Shown here piece by piece: positions 14,621 through 29,273 of a stretch of DNA of 64,000 nucleotides. How positions within the stretch are numbered: the first letter of the stretch is position 1; the number at the start of each line of letters is the position of its first letter. A program made the position numbers and the translations under genes. The notes beneath the pieces were generated by a model, which saw only the letters and a program-made list of their open reading frames with translations, was not told the DNA's origin and did not search any database. This DNA is from Balanoglossus misakiensis (Eukaryota > Hemichordata). The stretch is taken from assembly GCA_040954595.2 (NCBI GenBank), contig CM082576.2:3348001-3412000 (forward strand), written 5' to 3'.

Positions 14621-17600
14621 AAAGTCCGGGTCTGGTGGCGATAATTTGCGTTCTAGCAAGTCGGGTTTGATGGTATTTCTCTCCGACTGAACCCGTCCTG
14701 ACCGGTAATCAGATTCCTCTCATCCCGCTACTGATATCCGGGGCATGAAGACGGCCATGAAATCACATCTATCCCCTGGGAGTAAAGCCAACTGAGATAA
14801 TCGTACTATTATATTTAATATGGACATAAGAAAACTGGATAGTCAAGTTTACCTGAGTTTAGTAAACTAGGGCTGGTCGATCGTGTTCAAGTTCAATGGC
14901 TAGCGCACCTGTACAAAGCAAAACAATGGTTTTTCTTTTTTTTTTTGTGATCGGGTTGTTGTCTAAGACTCAAGAAACAAGGAAACCATCATAGATTATG
15001 AAACGAAGAACGCTTCAAGACGTTACATATATGTGAAGCGTGCATGAAACACATCCCAGGTCACGGTAACCTTTGTTGGAACGAGGAGTGCAGCGCAAAA
15101 TCGGCACCAGCAGTTTGATTCTCTTTTGTTGGCTTTAATGGTGACTTTGCAGGAGAATGGGCAGTTCTATCATCGGTGCGCAAAAGTCGACGGTGGCCGA
15201 CCTCGAGCGACACGGCATTTGCTGCCAGTCAGGCGCACGAATTGTCGGTGTCACTGTTGTGGTTGGGCTTCGTGTTATAAGATACCTGTGTTCGGTTGGT
15301 CTTCAAACTGACGGCGGGCAACCACGGTACTTGGGTTGCCAGGCGAAGTCGATGGTTCTTTAATCTCAACCAAACAGTTCGAGATACTTGCAGGGCCATT
15401 TGCTGGTCATCAAATTTAAATAGGAATACTTTCAAGTGGGCTCTCCAACGTGTGCCGGGCAGTTCGAGATCAGAGATATACGAGTTCGGCTGGTGAAGAG
15501 TTTAGTACACTTGTCGAAATATCGGAGATTTTTTATTTGCGTCTGCAGGCCACTACCGCTGCTGGCGGAGAGCCCGGTCTCGAAGTCTGAAGTTTCCACG
15601 CCGCCTAACAATGCAGCACAAACACAAAGCCAAAGGCGGGGGGGGGGGGGTAGAGAGAATGGTTGAACTAAGTAATAAACCAATCGAGAAGATAAACCCG
15701 GTAGCAATCTGCACTACATAACTGTATCACACGTCCACCCTCAGTTACACTTGTCTGGAAGTGTGCTCCCGCACGCGTTGCCAATTTTCGAGCGATAATA
15801 TCCGAGCTCTTAATGCTCGAGATAGGTGGCCCACGCTTGGAATGGCGCAGAGCATTTTAAATTCATTCCTCCTCTGATAGGAATTCTTAAAGACACTCGG
15901 CTCGTTTCCTCTCATACCACTTCACATTCCCGATACCGCCACGTTTTTTAAGCTCCGTCGCCAAGGTTATTCCCTGCAGCAGAAATCGGTCACGGACCGG
16001 TCGACTTGCGCGGAGCAGGCGTCGAGTTAAAATCGCACAGATACTTGTGATTTATGGAGAAAATTTCCTCGTCGGTTGCATTATTTAGATTGGACCGTTA
16101 TATTATCAGATTAGCCGAGAATTTTTGCTGTCGCCGGCAAAATATAAGGCGCGATAAGGAGTGTTTAATGCCTGGATGGGGGACCTTGGAATGGAGAGGA
16201 CATTCGCCAATGATGGCTTGAAGTGACAAAATCAAAATCATGCGCATTTTCCAGAGTTATAAATTGCCACGTATTTTTTTCAGGCAGTCCCTGTTACCTG
16301 TGAATCAAGAAATACAAATGTACAAGCAATGCAAAAAAACTGAGTTCGGGGTGGGGGAGGGGCGATGCTCACAATGATCGCAACCAACATTCTCAAGTTA
16401 TAGTTGTAAAATGATGACACGCAGACCGTGTGAAAAAATGAAGGTTACAAAATCCGATCGCATAAAGTTTCGAACATCGCACCCGTGAAGCGAAGTATCA
16501 ATAACTTCCGTGTTTTGATACAGGATTTGGTATTTTTTTTCTGAAAGACGCAAACCACTTGTGTGTTCCATTGTCATCCACTGGTTAGACCTCATACGAT
16601 GTGTTGTTGTTTTGTTTTTCGGGTGACTTTTTTTTCTCACAGGGGAAAATTACCGAGAAGTTCAAAAGCGTGGGACTCGTGGAACCGGGGAGCGTTTCTA
16701 TTATTTTGTAATAGAAATACCTATGCAATTACTAACACTTGTGAGCATGAAAAGAAGGGCCTCATTGTCCTCTTAATTGTTTTCGTTTATGTGTTAACCA
16801 ATTGGAAAAAATAAAACCCTGCCCCCGCGTTTGTTGCGAAAGATTGCTTCACCAACTTGAAAAATGCGACGGTGAAGCCATGGTTACACCTAGGCAGGTT
16901 TGAAATTCCAGCCACCGGGGAGAAATGATTCACTGCCCTGCCGCTGCCAACGTCACGACTCTGTTATGCTGGCCGGGTGTTATTTCAAATAAATTGGCAC
17001 GGGCGGTCAAGTAGCAACACTGTCGTCCGTGAAATGCATCGGTCGCCAGGGATGAGAGTTGTTGATTCTCTCGCACCTGGCCGCGGGACCCTACCTTCCA
17101 GGTGAATTATCACATGACGTTTGAAGACGCCTTTAATTGAAGAAAAAACGTGGTGGAAAACGAAACCTCAGCAAACTCTTGCAAAAAAACACACCCTTTG
17201 TTCAACTTTATTGGCATCTATATCTGTCCATGTAGTCATCAACCGAGCATTAATCTCTTTTAGTTTCCCACACTCGTTTATACCGTGGGCCGAACACATG
17301 TTTACACTTATGTGGCAAAATCCACATAGTTTGAGCAGACCAACTATTTTCCGAAATTAAAAATATTAAATTGTCTTATGAGATCTGATGACTCGAGTTG
17401 GTTCTGGGCACGTATTGCGTCGTCACTGCATTCCTTACATGTTACGATTCCTGCGAGTTGAGCTAGAGGATTGCCAATTCAGCGTCGTGTCTGTGATCGA
17501 CAGAACAGCAAACATCTACCGAAGGAAAAAACCCCAAATGAACCCCCCCCCCCCCGACCAAGCAGCCCTGTCCGCGAACCGTAGGTGTTACAGCACCGAC

Positions 17601-20600
17601 GTCAACTCCGGCCCAATGCTGACTTGGACTGAGATCGGATAACAGAACCAACAGAAATGGTGTTTACCTGCCGATAATCGCGGCTTTTTAAAAATTGACT
17701 TGTGTGCCAACTTCGTTCCGCATGTTGAAGGTGTAAATTTGATCAAACTAGTCGGTGTACTATTTTGTATTGCTTAAAGGAAGCCGCAAAATATCCTCGG
17801 CTGTTTACCTTGGTTTAAAATGTGTTACCCCAGAACAATTACAAATGTTGCAAATTTCAGTTTTTCCCCTTTTGAACTTAATGTGTGAGAGGAATTTTCA
17901 AATACGGTGACGAATTCAGAAAACGTCACTTTCGTGAGCAATTGCTATCATACTTTCCTACCTTTCTTATAATATATATATATAATATATTTTCAGAACC
18001 TAAACGAAAAATTGCAGATTATTTTTTGGTCCACATAAGACTACCGATAGATGATCAGTTTGTAGAACTGATGTAGATGAAACGTCACTTGGAGACCAGA
18101 TAAACTGTCCAATGTGTCTGAGTCAAGTGGATTCCGTAATGTGCCGCCAACGACTTGTGGACAAACAACTTGACGTTACGAGTGTCCACACTACCGGGTT
18201 CTTATTCGAATTTGATTAGACGTGGAACACACTCATCTTGACTGTAGCCTTTGTGTAACGGGCAACGTCAACGTAACTAGGGGCTGTGACAGCATGAGTG
18301 ATGTCTATTTGAACTTGGTTGCATAGTTGCAAGTTTACGCGACAGGTAATTTATTCAGTCGGGACGCAGATAGATAGTGGTTGGACGGGGCAGAACTCCA
18401 AGGGGCATTGTGTCTGTCTCCGGCCATTGTTTGACCTGTGTCCCGGACACAGTCGCCGAGACCCGAAAGCAACGGGCGCAGTGGATACCATAACAGAGGG
18501 GGATCTGAAGAACATGGTCACGGATTCTTTGGCACCCTCTTTACTTACTACACGGGGTGCCCCAAAATAAAGCTTCATGTGCACACACCAGATCCGCCCA
18601 GATAATGGCCCGATCACAAGAACTTATCGTGAGGGGCCGGGAAACGTATGTTGTCGCAGTACCCCCTTGTAGTTGTAATCAAGAAAGCAATTGAAAGTAA
18701 TTACATGGGAGGGATCCCCCGCCTATCGCAAAAACAATTAACAAGTCAAGCCGCCAAGACAGAATTTACTTGCCAGACAACAGAAGTAATCTTGGAAGTG
18801 CGCAGAACCAATTTAGTCAAAGGCCTGTGTTCATAAGTATCCAGCCGTTCAGCAACACGGACGGGTTCTGTTCATTTTGAAAGAATCGTTTCTTGTCAAG
18901 TGGGATAATCGTGGTCATCACACTTCTAATGACTGTAAACACGACCCTTTTCTGAATTCTAGTATGAGATTCCGAATCTAGTCGTTTTGAATTTAGATCA
19001 ATTGGCCTGGAATTAGTACTACGGTGAACAGAATTGGCTCCTAATCTTTCTGAGGGAAAAAGCAACTGATCGAAAAGAAAGATTATAAGTTCCAATGTAA
19101 CAATGGTACTGATTTCTTAAATTTCGATGGATTCTTTTTGACAACTGAAAATTTACTTGTTCCGTATTACCACGAAGTAAAATGGCCGATCCAGCGTTAT
19201 ATATATTTTTCGCCGCAGGAGAAAATGGTACTACGGCGTGTGACCGCGTGTCATTCTCTTTGTAACGTCGTATGGCCGAGATTTGTGACTCCCGGTTGAC
19301 CTTGTTCGAGCACACACTTGATAAAAAGCGATTGTTCTGGACGATGATTTTGTGGTTTAACGAGTCTTTGCATCCCGGTTAGGAAAGAATTGGGTTGGCT
19401 TTTTTTTCCGGTCTCAAACATGCTTCAGGAAAACTGATAACGAGCGGGGCAAATGTTGACACGGCGAAATTTACAGACTTTGCGTACAGAGGTTAAGGCA
19501 GATGATACTCAATACTAATCAGTTAGTCACGGTTCACTCCGAAATGGTCCCAAGTTAAGTTTAGTAGTTCACACATTAACTCGGTGTCATTTTGCGAAAC
19601 GGTGATACTTTGTAAAAAAATTCGCAGAGAAAGCGAAGGTTTTTTTCAAAGGCTAAGCGCCCGTGTTTTCTCAACTTGTTTGTGATATCGATGCCCAGAT
19701 TGTGGTGGTACTTAAAGGGCTATGTGAAAACGTTGACATAGATCTGTTTTTTAAGTGCACACACTAAGTAAATTGTTGTTTCACCCTTTTCTTCCAAGGG
19801 GCGACAATAAAGGCAGACAAGGAGACATTGTCAGCACCCGTTCATTAACAGCCCTTCATTATTGCACAGGGCAGCGTTGCGACACGTGATACCGTTCCGA
19901 ACATACAGGTCGGCGTGCGTTTGATCGTCTGAACGTCGGCAGCAACCGTGAGCGGCGGAGGTTGGCGACGGCTCGAGTTACCCCCAACCGCGTTGGGCTA
20001 CTGGTCGTGGTTTGTGGGAAAGGAAATAAAAACACACGTTTTCTTTAAAATACAAAATCCTTAATTGAAGTTCAAGTTAAAATGAGCACTGCCCGAATTC
20101 GACAATGCAGACATGCCACAGTCGGAAACCAAATAATCATCTCAGACGTAACCTGGCGTATCCCATGTCTGGTCGGCGATGGCTGTCTGCTGTGGAGGAA
20201 TGTTTCAGCTTTAATGGTTCGCCGACAACAAGTTCGCGCCAATGTTTCGAAGTGCTGCCAGCCCGGTCCGAAGCAAAGCCAAGGAATGCCATCGGCATCA
20301 CACCAAAGTGTTTGAACTTGCAAGAAATTGCCGCGTCCAGTGTTGCCCACTTCTCGGCCAATTGACAATTCAAATTATTTTTATAACTGGTACGTGTATT
20401 GTTCGAAAAATATAATCTGCACTAAACCAATTACACCCCTTCCAAATCAGAAAAACTTAAATCAATTGCTAGTACCCGTCCCAAAAGTACACGGTCCCCG
20501 GTCAAGCATGCCATTGAAAAGGGAAAACTAAACAAAAATCGGAAGTGGTGTACTAAAATATATTTATTTGCGATTGAGTTTATTTTCGTGTGTTGTCGAG

Positions 20601-21119
20601 TTCAATGGAGGGTGGGCAGGTGATCGCATAAAACACACAAAGCCTTTACCGTGAAGCAATTTTCTCATCACTATATACTACGATGGGAGCGCTTCCGGAT
20701 GTGTTCGACATACTCAAACAAATCTCGCCAACGATTTATACCAATCCTCTAATTACAATAGCTGCATCCGGACAGCGGTGAGAGGCTTTCAAGTTTGGTC
20801 GGGTTTCCCCCGAACCTCTGCCAAATATGGGCAAAGTTTCCGGAATCCGCAAAATTCCCACTGCATTTAACTTGGGTGAGTGTTCCACAAATGAGGACCG
20901 GTTGGCTGGGAACGCCAAAACCGTTCAGACGTAAAATTGTTCACAGTTTACCTGAGGCCTTTCAGCCTCAGACCCGTGGAACACATTTCTTGCCTAGCTA
21001 CCCATGGCAACGGGCTTCGCGCGCGCGATAAAAGAAAAGTGGGGCGATATCCGGCCTTTTTTGTCTGTGTCTGTATATATAACGTCTTTGCCACAGAAAG
21101 AAATCGAATGCAACGTTGA

Positions 21120-21129
21120 GTCACGTGAC
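21120..21129. promoter_or_regulatory. Perfect E-box palindrome GTCACGTGAC (CLEAR/USF type)
   Basis: This ten-base palindrome is the known consensus for bHLH-ZIP factors (USF, MITF/TFE). It is one of three exact copies in the left 29 kb. Binding is not shown by the sequence alone. Confidence 0.4.
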
Positions 21130-24100
21130 CCTGTGAGAATTTTTTCCAAACCACCTGTTGAGCAGCTTCACACAGTCGCAAAATTTGTTGAAACGAAAAG
21201 TTCTACCTTTATTTCCGATAGTTCATCGCCCTTTTTTTGAAATCCACTTTATATATTTCACAGACACCACAGCTGTTGTTAATTCCATTTATTTCATTCA
21301 TGTCCTGTGAGTTTCTCTGTTTATTATAAACGGACTCATTGTGTGTCATGTCGGAAAGGCAACACTGTGACGCACTCTGGCAGAGACCCCTTCGAACAGA
21401 CAACTCTCTTTGGGTTCGGGAATATGGACGATGAGATACAGCCCCTGAAACCCAAAGCCTCAAGGACCTACTATCTTACAAGAATAGGTTTAATCTATTT
21501 TTGTCGACCGTCCGATAGAATAGCCTCGTCAAAAAATCCCGCTGACGCAACTGTTGAGACGGACATATAGGCGGTTCAATAGCCTGGAGACTCCGGAACC
21601 CCAATGGCTTGCGGCGATGCGAGAACTTTGCGAAGAGGGTCTGGCCACCCCGCCCACTTCGACAACAGCCCTGCTTTACCTTATAATCAGCAACAATTCA
21701 CAATTGATCACTGTGATCCTATTCAAAGTACCACGGAAACATCAATTTTCAGTCTTGTGATCTGGCGAAAAAAGGGGGCTTGGCTCCACTTCTTTTTAAC
21801 GTGGGAAAATTCGCCCCTTCTAATCACCGGCCCGCAAGGTTTCGATAAACATCGCTGGCACGGAAGATACACACGGGAAAACTTACAGGGGAGATTTTGT
21901 GAGACAAGAGTCAACATACTCGATGCATGGTTGGACATGGTGACGATTTCAGTCCCCTTTTCGGGTGGTGGTACGCTGAAATGTGACACAGTTTCTATTC
22001 TTGTGCTATTGACAAAGCGATGATGTCGTTTACTTTTTTTATACTCGGCGCTGTCAACCATGAAAACACGATCCTCTGTGATTGACTCCCAGAGAAAGCC
22101 ACTGGGCCGGCGATACTTCCGATATGGTCTCACACACCAAACGACCTGCGGTTGACAGTTTATCCGCTATAAACCCACTCGCGTAAGGCTTGTGCAAACT
22201 CGAGAGGATTATGTTTAGATAGCAGAGTAAACTTCGGCTCGTGTGACGGCTTTAGATTTTAAACCCTTTGCAAACTTGTCATAATATTATTCTCGTTACT
22301 TGTTACACCCGATCGTCAGCAAACGATGATGGACAGGTCGGGACCTGCGTGGGAAAACGGCGTTTTCGGACATGAAAATTGCAATAAACTTACATGCACA
22401 GGGTTAGAAAACACACACATACACACAGAGCGCATGGAACTATAGTTTCTTTTCTTTTCAAGTGGTCTCATTTTGTCTCTGCGTCACCTCATATTTTTCT
22501 CGATTGGCAAACCGTTAGTATAACGGTCACTCCACACACACGTGTTGATTGGTCGTGCTATAAAATATTATTATTAATATACACAAATTACTGATTAAAG
22601 GATAGGCAGACCTAGGCCTACACTAGATCGTACCGACCGGGTACCATGTACGCTGCAGTGACTGTGTAGAAATCTAACACAAACAGAAATGAATATTGTG
22701 ATATGGCTTTGCAGCTTGGGTGAGTTTCCCATACACAACGAAAATACTAGCGGAAAGTATGCCATCAGTTATCTCCATAATTGGGCCTTTGGCCAAATGG
22801 GGTCTTCAATTTCGCGACTGAAATACCAAAGACTATGAGAAACATGGATATTGAGGGGATGTTATAGACACCAGTTCACAGAGAGACAGATTCATACGAA
22901 CATCAGTGAAAGAGGCTTAATAGAACGGGCTCCATTGACGGGCCCCAGGTGAAAATTTCACAGCAACTGTCGAGTATCGAAGAGGGCGCAACGTTAAAGC
23001 AGTTTCCAACCGGCCTGTACGAAGCAAGGCTAAGATGGGTCTTTAATGAGTCAATATGACTTATAGAACTGCAGCATTGCAGGTACTGGGGACGGGCGCG
23101 AGCTCCGGGGACCCAAGCGAAAAACGCACAAAACTGCAAACCGTGTAGTGCGACTAAGCGCAAATATACGATGTAAAGGTGCGCAATGTTTGCACTTGGG
23201 GCATTTTTCGGTCATCTAGATTCTTTGAGATTAATATCAAATATTACTTTGTGGGTATATCGATTCGCCGCGTTCAGAATGCCGTTTATCACCTGAATAG
23301 GCAGGGGAAATTCCTGACACCGTCAGAAATGGCTCCACTGCCCCGGCAGTTGACAGTGGTCCCGGGGTGAAAAATTAAAGGCTCCTGCTAGGGCCATTTA
23401 GGATCTATTAGCTAGGGGTTAAAAAATTCTTCCATTGTTCCTAATATCTTTGGTAATCCCATTTAAGCCTAGCTCTTTCAGATGTGATTATAAATACCAT
23501 AATTTTGCAGCTCAGCCCAACAACCTAATCAGTTTAGAAGTTTCCCACGTTTTATATTTTTTTATTGGCCCCGGCTGTTGATTAGAGCACCATATGTGTG
23601 GCAATTGCATTCCGAAAAACTGAGATGTGGGTATTTTGCTTTGCGATATTTTGGTTGATGAAACGTCACATTATTTCAACATAGTCTAGTATTCTAGTTT
23701 AAATACTGAATAAAATCGAGATATGGTGGTAGACGTTACTTATCTGTCCATATACAAAAGCAACTTTACAACTTAACATATTATAATTATCACCTGGCTG
23801 ACGCGATACCAGAAATTAGAGACATGGGCTTAGTTTGCATGGAAATTTGAATATAAGATGTCCCAAGGTGGCGAACTGTCATTCCTGGGGGGTCTGAAAA
23901 GGGGATCCTAGCAAAAAGTATGCAAATTGTATCTCTATAAACGACAAAGTGTGTTATTGGGAACACGCTGCAGAAATCACGCGAGGAAGGTGAAAGAGGG
24001 GCAAAGTTAACTTCAGTGGACGGTCGGGTTCGCGTTGCTGAAGGCACCCGTTCAATTCTGAGGAATTCGCCTTTGACAAAAATAATGATATCATTCGACC

Positions 24101-24879
24101 TTCATCGGTGGCAGGATAATTTAGAGCGGAAAAGTAGCAACGACTCGGTGCAGGTGAGAAAGATCGATAAAATAGTACCGTTGCGACGTTCGCGTCCACA
24201 CCCCCGTGGTGCGTTCCTGGGGTTATGCCTACCCTGCACAGTAATGTCGAACCCTTTGGCTGGAATTTATTGGGGGGAGTGGGTTCGCGAACGAACACGT
24301 GTTGGCAGGTTTCAGACAAAATGCACACACGCGGCACGGAACCCAACGGTCACTAAGCAAACTCACGTCTGATAAATGTTTGGGTGTCGTGATTAAGTGT
24401 CTCGTTAAGCCATGACTTCCACGGCGACACAATTAAATCATTATTTCTGAAGAAGTATTTATTGGGGGGCTACTCGGGGCGAAAATAGGCCCTCATTGTA
24501 ATGTGACCATGACACGGTTGATCCTGCCAGTTCCACATTCCCTTACCCTGGGCATACGGTTGATGTGTTCCCTCAGAAGTTCGCGTTCATAGGATCGAAC
24601 ATCATGAAACCCTGCAATTTCCCCCAAAGAAACAGTTTTAGCTTTGCGTAATTGGTGTAATTACGTCCATGGCGATACATGTACTTTGATCGGGTGAATT
24701 GCTCAATAAAAACCAAATGGATATGTATCAATGGCGAAATTCAATTTGCGCAGGTCGTGAAACATTGGAGGCATTGTCGCCGATGGATAACATATGTCGC
24801 AAAGTCCAAACATATACATTTTACTATGATTTCATTTCTCGTCCTTATTGAGCTTCGTCTTCCACCAGTGCGGCGTCCT

Positions 24880-24889
24880 GTCACGTGAC
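24880..24889. promoter_or_regulatory. Perfect E-box palindrome GTCACGTGAC
   Basis: Second exact copy, 3760 bases from the first. It sits in CpG-rich sequence with no adjacent coding exon. Confidence 0.4.
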
Positions 24890-27297
24890 TTGGGTAAGCA
24901 CTGACACGGTCCTCCGTAGCAACCATGTTTGTTGGGAACATTCCATCGTGAGCAAACTTAATTTTATCATGTGCTGTGAGAATTAAATAAAGATCGCGTC
25001 ACAGACACGTAATGCCTATGGTTGTACTCTGAGAGAACGGACCATGCACCAATCTGATTAAAATCAACTGTAGTTGTACAGGCCCCTTTGCTACTCCCCA
25101 TTTGCTGCATCATGGGAAGACACCGAGTGCCACTCGAAGTGCGCCGAGAAACGGCCGATTCAAATTAAAGCTGAAGAGGTCTTATCTGTAAAAAGATGAG
25201 GTTCAATTTCATATTTAATTCAGGAGGCGATAGCAATCCTTTGAGGTGTCTCGCCAGCCGACGGGCAGCCGCGCAGAAGTTGCTCAGTGACCAGCTACCG
25301 TGGGTGCACTGTTTCCAAGACTACGCGGCGACAAACACCGTGAACAAACACCGCTGCCGCCATCTCGTTTGTGCCTAACCGGTGTGCAATGTCCAGTTAC
25401 CGTAGCAACCGAGTGCAAATGTATGGCCTGTGCTTCGCCAGGGTGATAATCGGCCTGATGGACAAACATGGAAGAAAATCAAATCGGGTATTACCAGAAA
25501 ATCTTCCAACATTTTGGGGGGTTTGCGTATCATTCAAATGACAAAACATCGTCGTGAAATAAAGTTACAAAACATTACTTGGAGGGTCTCCATTACTAGT
25601 CATGAGTCGTTTCCATGGAGCTACCACCTCCATGGGCGTACAAATATGTCGAAAAGACAATTCGCGTATATAAGAAGAACGGATCAACCGTAAGAGGGGG
25701 CTATTATTGACCAAACCAACAGCCACACCTGCACCTTTCCACGTGACACACCCACATATCCGGTTCCGGTTATCGATGAGCGGGACTACCTGTTGATCAA
25801 CTTACAATTTCAATCAGAGATTCGCTTTGATGGTCAGGCTTTGGTTTAAGGATATTTATTGATATTTATTTGCATCTACCAAGACGTGACGACGCAACTG
25901 TCATTTATCAAAGCGAATTACTGGTGGTCAGTATACTGGCAGTACAGCGCGAATCGATGATCACCAACTATTTGTCGCAATGCATCATCAATTTATCACC
26001 GACAAGTCTGCGAATAACCAGGACCATTGCCATGAAATATGTAAAATCACTTGTTCCTCACGCTAAATCAGTTTTCGGAAACTCGCACTTGGTAAAGGAT
26101 GTTGCGCCCGTTGTTGTAACGTGTTTTTGATTCGTGCTTATACCCACAATTAAGAGGTCCCAGCTGCCCGTTGTGATAAATCGGAAATTAAAATTATCTA
26201 CAATCTTCGCCCGTTTCTAATGAATCGCCAGCAAATGAAGCTTATATGTCCACCGACTTTTGTGGAGGGACGCAATGTGAAAGATATTACAATGAAATAC
26301 TGTAATTGTGTTTACCCGTGATTTATTGTTGGATGGCAATTAACATAGGGCGTCATTTTAATAACCACCACACTTGCTTGGATCGGATTCGTTCTAAAAA
26401 CGTCCTTTAGACTTCAGGGAGCACATACGGAGAAGTAGGTATTGGGTTCACTACTGACGTCATTAGCCGTAACCGGTGTCGTGTCGAGCGCTTTATCCAG
26501 CTGGCCGATGTCACGGTGGTATCCAAAACAAGGAGGGAATTTTGCACTTTTGAAGTAACACGACCACGTTTGATCACCGCAGTCTACTTTGTTCATTACC
26601 CAATTCAGTGTGACATGAGCCACTCACTGTTACACTAGGGTACACTTGACGTATTTACATTAAACGGGGGATGACGTGACGACAAACTATATATTTTTCA
26701 GCTATTTAGGTCCTCGGAAGTTCTGACGTCATTGGAAATTTTCTCAACAAATCGCGCTGATTTTGGTCTGCAAAAGTACTCGCGTCTATTGACAGCTTTG
26801 GCGACTGCATACCACAAGTAACCATTGAGCTTTCACTGTTCTTGTCATGTTTTTTTCCTGCAATTTAGCTAAATTTAGTCACGTGAGGTGGCTTGAATTT
26901 GACCCCTTGTAAATCCACAGAATTTAACAGCAGATGTTCCGCGGAACAAAAATAGGCGTTTTAAATGAAGAAAGCCGTTTTTATCTCGTTATTGCACTTG
27001 TAACTCAAATCGACACAAACCTCGATCAGATTAGCTACTATACTATGATATTTTGAAAGGCAATCGTTATGAATCAAATTATGTTTGTTTTTAATACCAC
27101 TGCACCTGTAGATCGTTTTTTTTCACAGATGGTCTCTAAAACGTCACTTCCAATATAACAATGGAATTACAGGTTCTTGTGATTGGTGGAGCATTTTACA
27201 TTTCAAAATATGCACAGAGCGTCTGCGAAAGACAGAGAGAAAGAGAGAAATCGAAAAGGATAGTTTCATAGATATGCTGACGAAAAAGACATACGTC

Positions 27298-27345
<48 letters not shown>
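27298..27345. repeat. (GACA)n microsatellite
   Basis: About twelve uninterrupted tetranucleotide units, bordered by short GA-rich sequence. Confidence 0.95.
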
Positions 27346-27348
<3 letters not shown>

Positions 27349-28599
27349 CAACGTAAGACTGGCATTCTAGTCATCACTTTTAATTTTAGGCGAGTGGAAA
27401 TCAGGCACAACTACAAACCAGTACAAAGAAACAATATTCTGTGCAACAAGAGACACAATCACAGAAACACATATAGATAACATCAGGGGGGAGAGAGTGG
27501 GGTTGTATAGATTTTGTTATTTTACTATATTAAATCACTGTCTTTGTGTCACATCTGTCATCGGCGAAATAGACCTCTCGTGTTGGATAGGGTTAATAAC
27601 AGGGATAATAAATTATAGCGTCTGGATAAAAACTACAGTTGGATTAACCCGCCCCTACATTGGTTTATTGCACTGTTTAAAGCCCTGAATGGAAGACGAA
27701 AATTGATAGAACCTTGCATTAGGCCGGGGATATGAATTTGTTTTTTTTGAACGGGGGCGCTTGGTTGAAATTTATAACTTAGGAAGGAAGAGGGGACAGG
27801 GACAACATCCAAATCACGACGTGCCGTTGACCGTTCGCCCAATTAAAATGTCGTGAATTAACAACATATGATGGATGCCCAGGGTGTAAAGTGTGGCGTT
27901 GTCATGGCGATGGGGCTGCACACGTGCGATCCACTTGTCACGGCTAATGGAAGTGGATGTGTGAGCGAAGAAAAGAAATATATTGCGTGCTGCACAGTTA
28001 GAAAGGCAAGTGTTATGTGTTTAATCACGGTCCTTCTGCATCAACTCACGCACGCTGCCCAATTTCAATATTTGGATTTGCTCCGAGGTTTGGTGCGATG
28101 TTTGATGTCTGCCTGCGCTAAGCGAGTGTGCTTGGGTCAAAGTTTGTTACTTGGTGTAAACCTCGGATTTTACAATTAAAAAATATCGCAGAGAAAATAT
28201 AATTTCAATCTGCGACTTTTGATATATACTTCTTGTAATGTTTATATTCTCTGGAAGGGGGGGGGGGAGTAAGTGGGAAGTGCCAAATTATAACATATGC
28301 TATTTTTTCAATATGTCATATGTCCAAACGTTCTGTTGATAATACTGTTGTCATGTGCTTTTCTGGTGACGTGTTTTTGCAGAATATCGCAGTGTCTCAA
28401 CCACGGTGGCTGTATGCGAGGAGAAAGCTAAGCCCTGAGTGTTCCTACGTGCATGTTGAAGAGTCAACAGGCAGCAAGTTGCCAAAACTCCCCACTTGTG
28501 TGTCGCGCACACAAGTAATCTTCTTAATAGGGAGCCTCCAGCCCCGACTGCAGACTGATTGCTTTCAAAAGTCCCCCCTTTGGAAGAAAAAAAAGACAA

Positions 28600-28870
28600 G
28601 TATTGTAAAAGGGGTGGCGGTCACGTGACCACGCGTGGCAGCTGGCGCGGGGGTCCCTCACGGGTCAGGGCTTACAACGGGGATTTGATAACGATACCCC
28701 GACTGGAAGGAGAGCAGGCGGCAGTTGGAATACGGAGCGGGGAGGAGTCGTTTTATTTGCGATTAAATTGACTGAGCTCACCCGTTGTTTTCTTTTCTTT
28801 TCCGGCGGACAAGTGAAAAGCTGGTGGCGGACCAGTTTGCTAAGGTACCGGCCGGTGTACGGCAGGTACT
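28600..28870. promoter_or_regulatory. CpG-dense segment with E-box, possible distal promoter
   Basis: GC- and CpG-rich compared with the sequence on both sides. It contains the third perfect GTCACGTGAC palindrome at 28620-28629 and a nearby ACGCGTGG. It lies about 2.3 kb upstream of the first FAM120B-like start codon, on the same side, so it could be an alternative upstream promoter or an enhancer. No TATA box or transcript start can be assigned. Confidence 0.3.
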
Positions 28871-29127
28871 CGTGTCAGCTGTTTTTTTTTTCTTACATTG
28901 TAAGTTTATGAATTCTACTTGAAAGAGTTGTTTTTCGCCATGTTTACGCGCTGTGTAATTTAAAAAAAGTGATTAGACTGTCGCTTTGTAGATGTAACGA
29001 TAAAAATTACTGAGAACTACATATAAGAAATAACCAATTCAACTCTGACTACGGATGTGATCTTTCTTCTTTGTGAATATTAGAAGTGAGGACTTACAAT
29101 AATTATTAGCGACAATAACAAGTTTGA

Positions 29128-29273
<146 letters not shown>

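Larger units (their letters stand above)
10001..20000. other. Gene-free, CpG-rich non-coding stretch (part 2)
   Basis: No coding exon is supported. The stretch holds a degenerate tandem repeat near 11833-11950, a short perfect inverted repeat at 14593-14620, G-runs near 15638 and C-runs near 17549. The block at 16060-16260 is rich in GATTA and GATAAG-type cores and resembles a conserved non-coding element. Open frames here are under about 125 codons and are what random sequence would give. Confidence 0.6.
20001..28600. other. Gene-free, CpG-rich non-coding stretch (part 3)
   Basis: No convincing exon. The stretch contains two of the three perfect GTCACGTGAC palindromes and a one-mismatch copy at 26878, a GACA tetranucleotide repeat at 27298, and scattered AT-rich blocks. 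One of these, around 23520-23620, has TTTTAT and GATTAG cores. A 15-base match to the conserved 5' end of eukaryotic small-subunit rRNA at 24516 has no rRNA-like flanks. Confidence 0.55.

Noticed and set aside
1-28600. Many ATG frames of 60-140 codons on both strands
   Set aside because: They lack recognisable domains, splice-linked partners or consistent codon bias. Their number and lengths fit random expectation for CpG-rich intergenic DNA.
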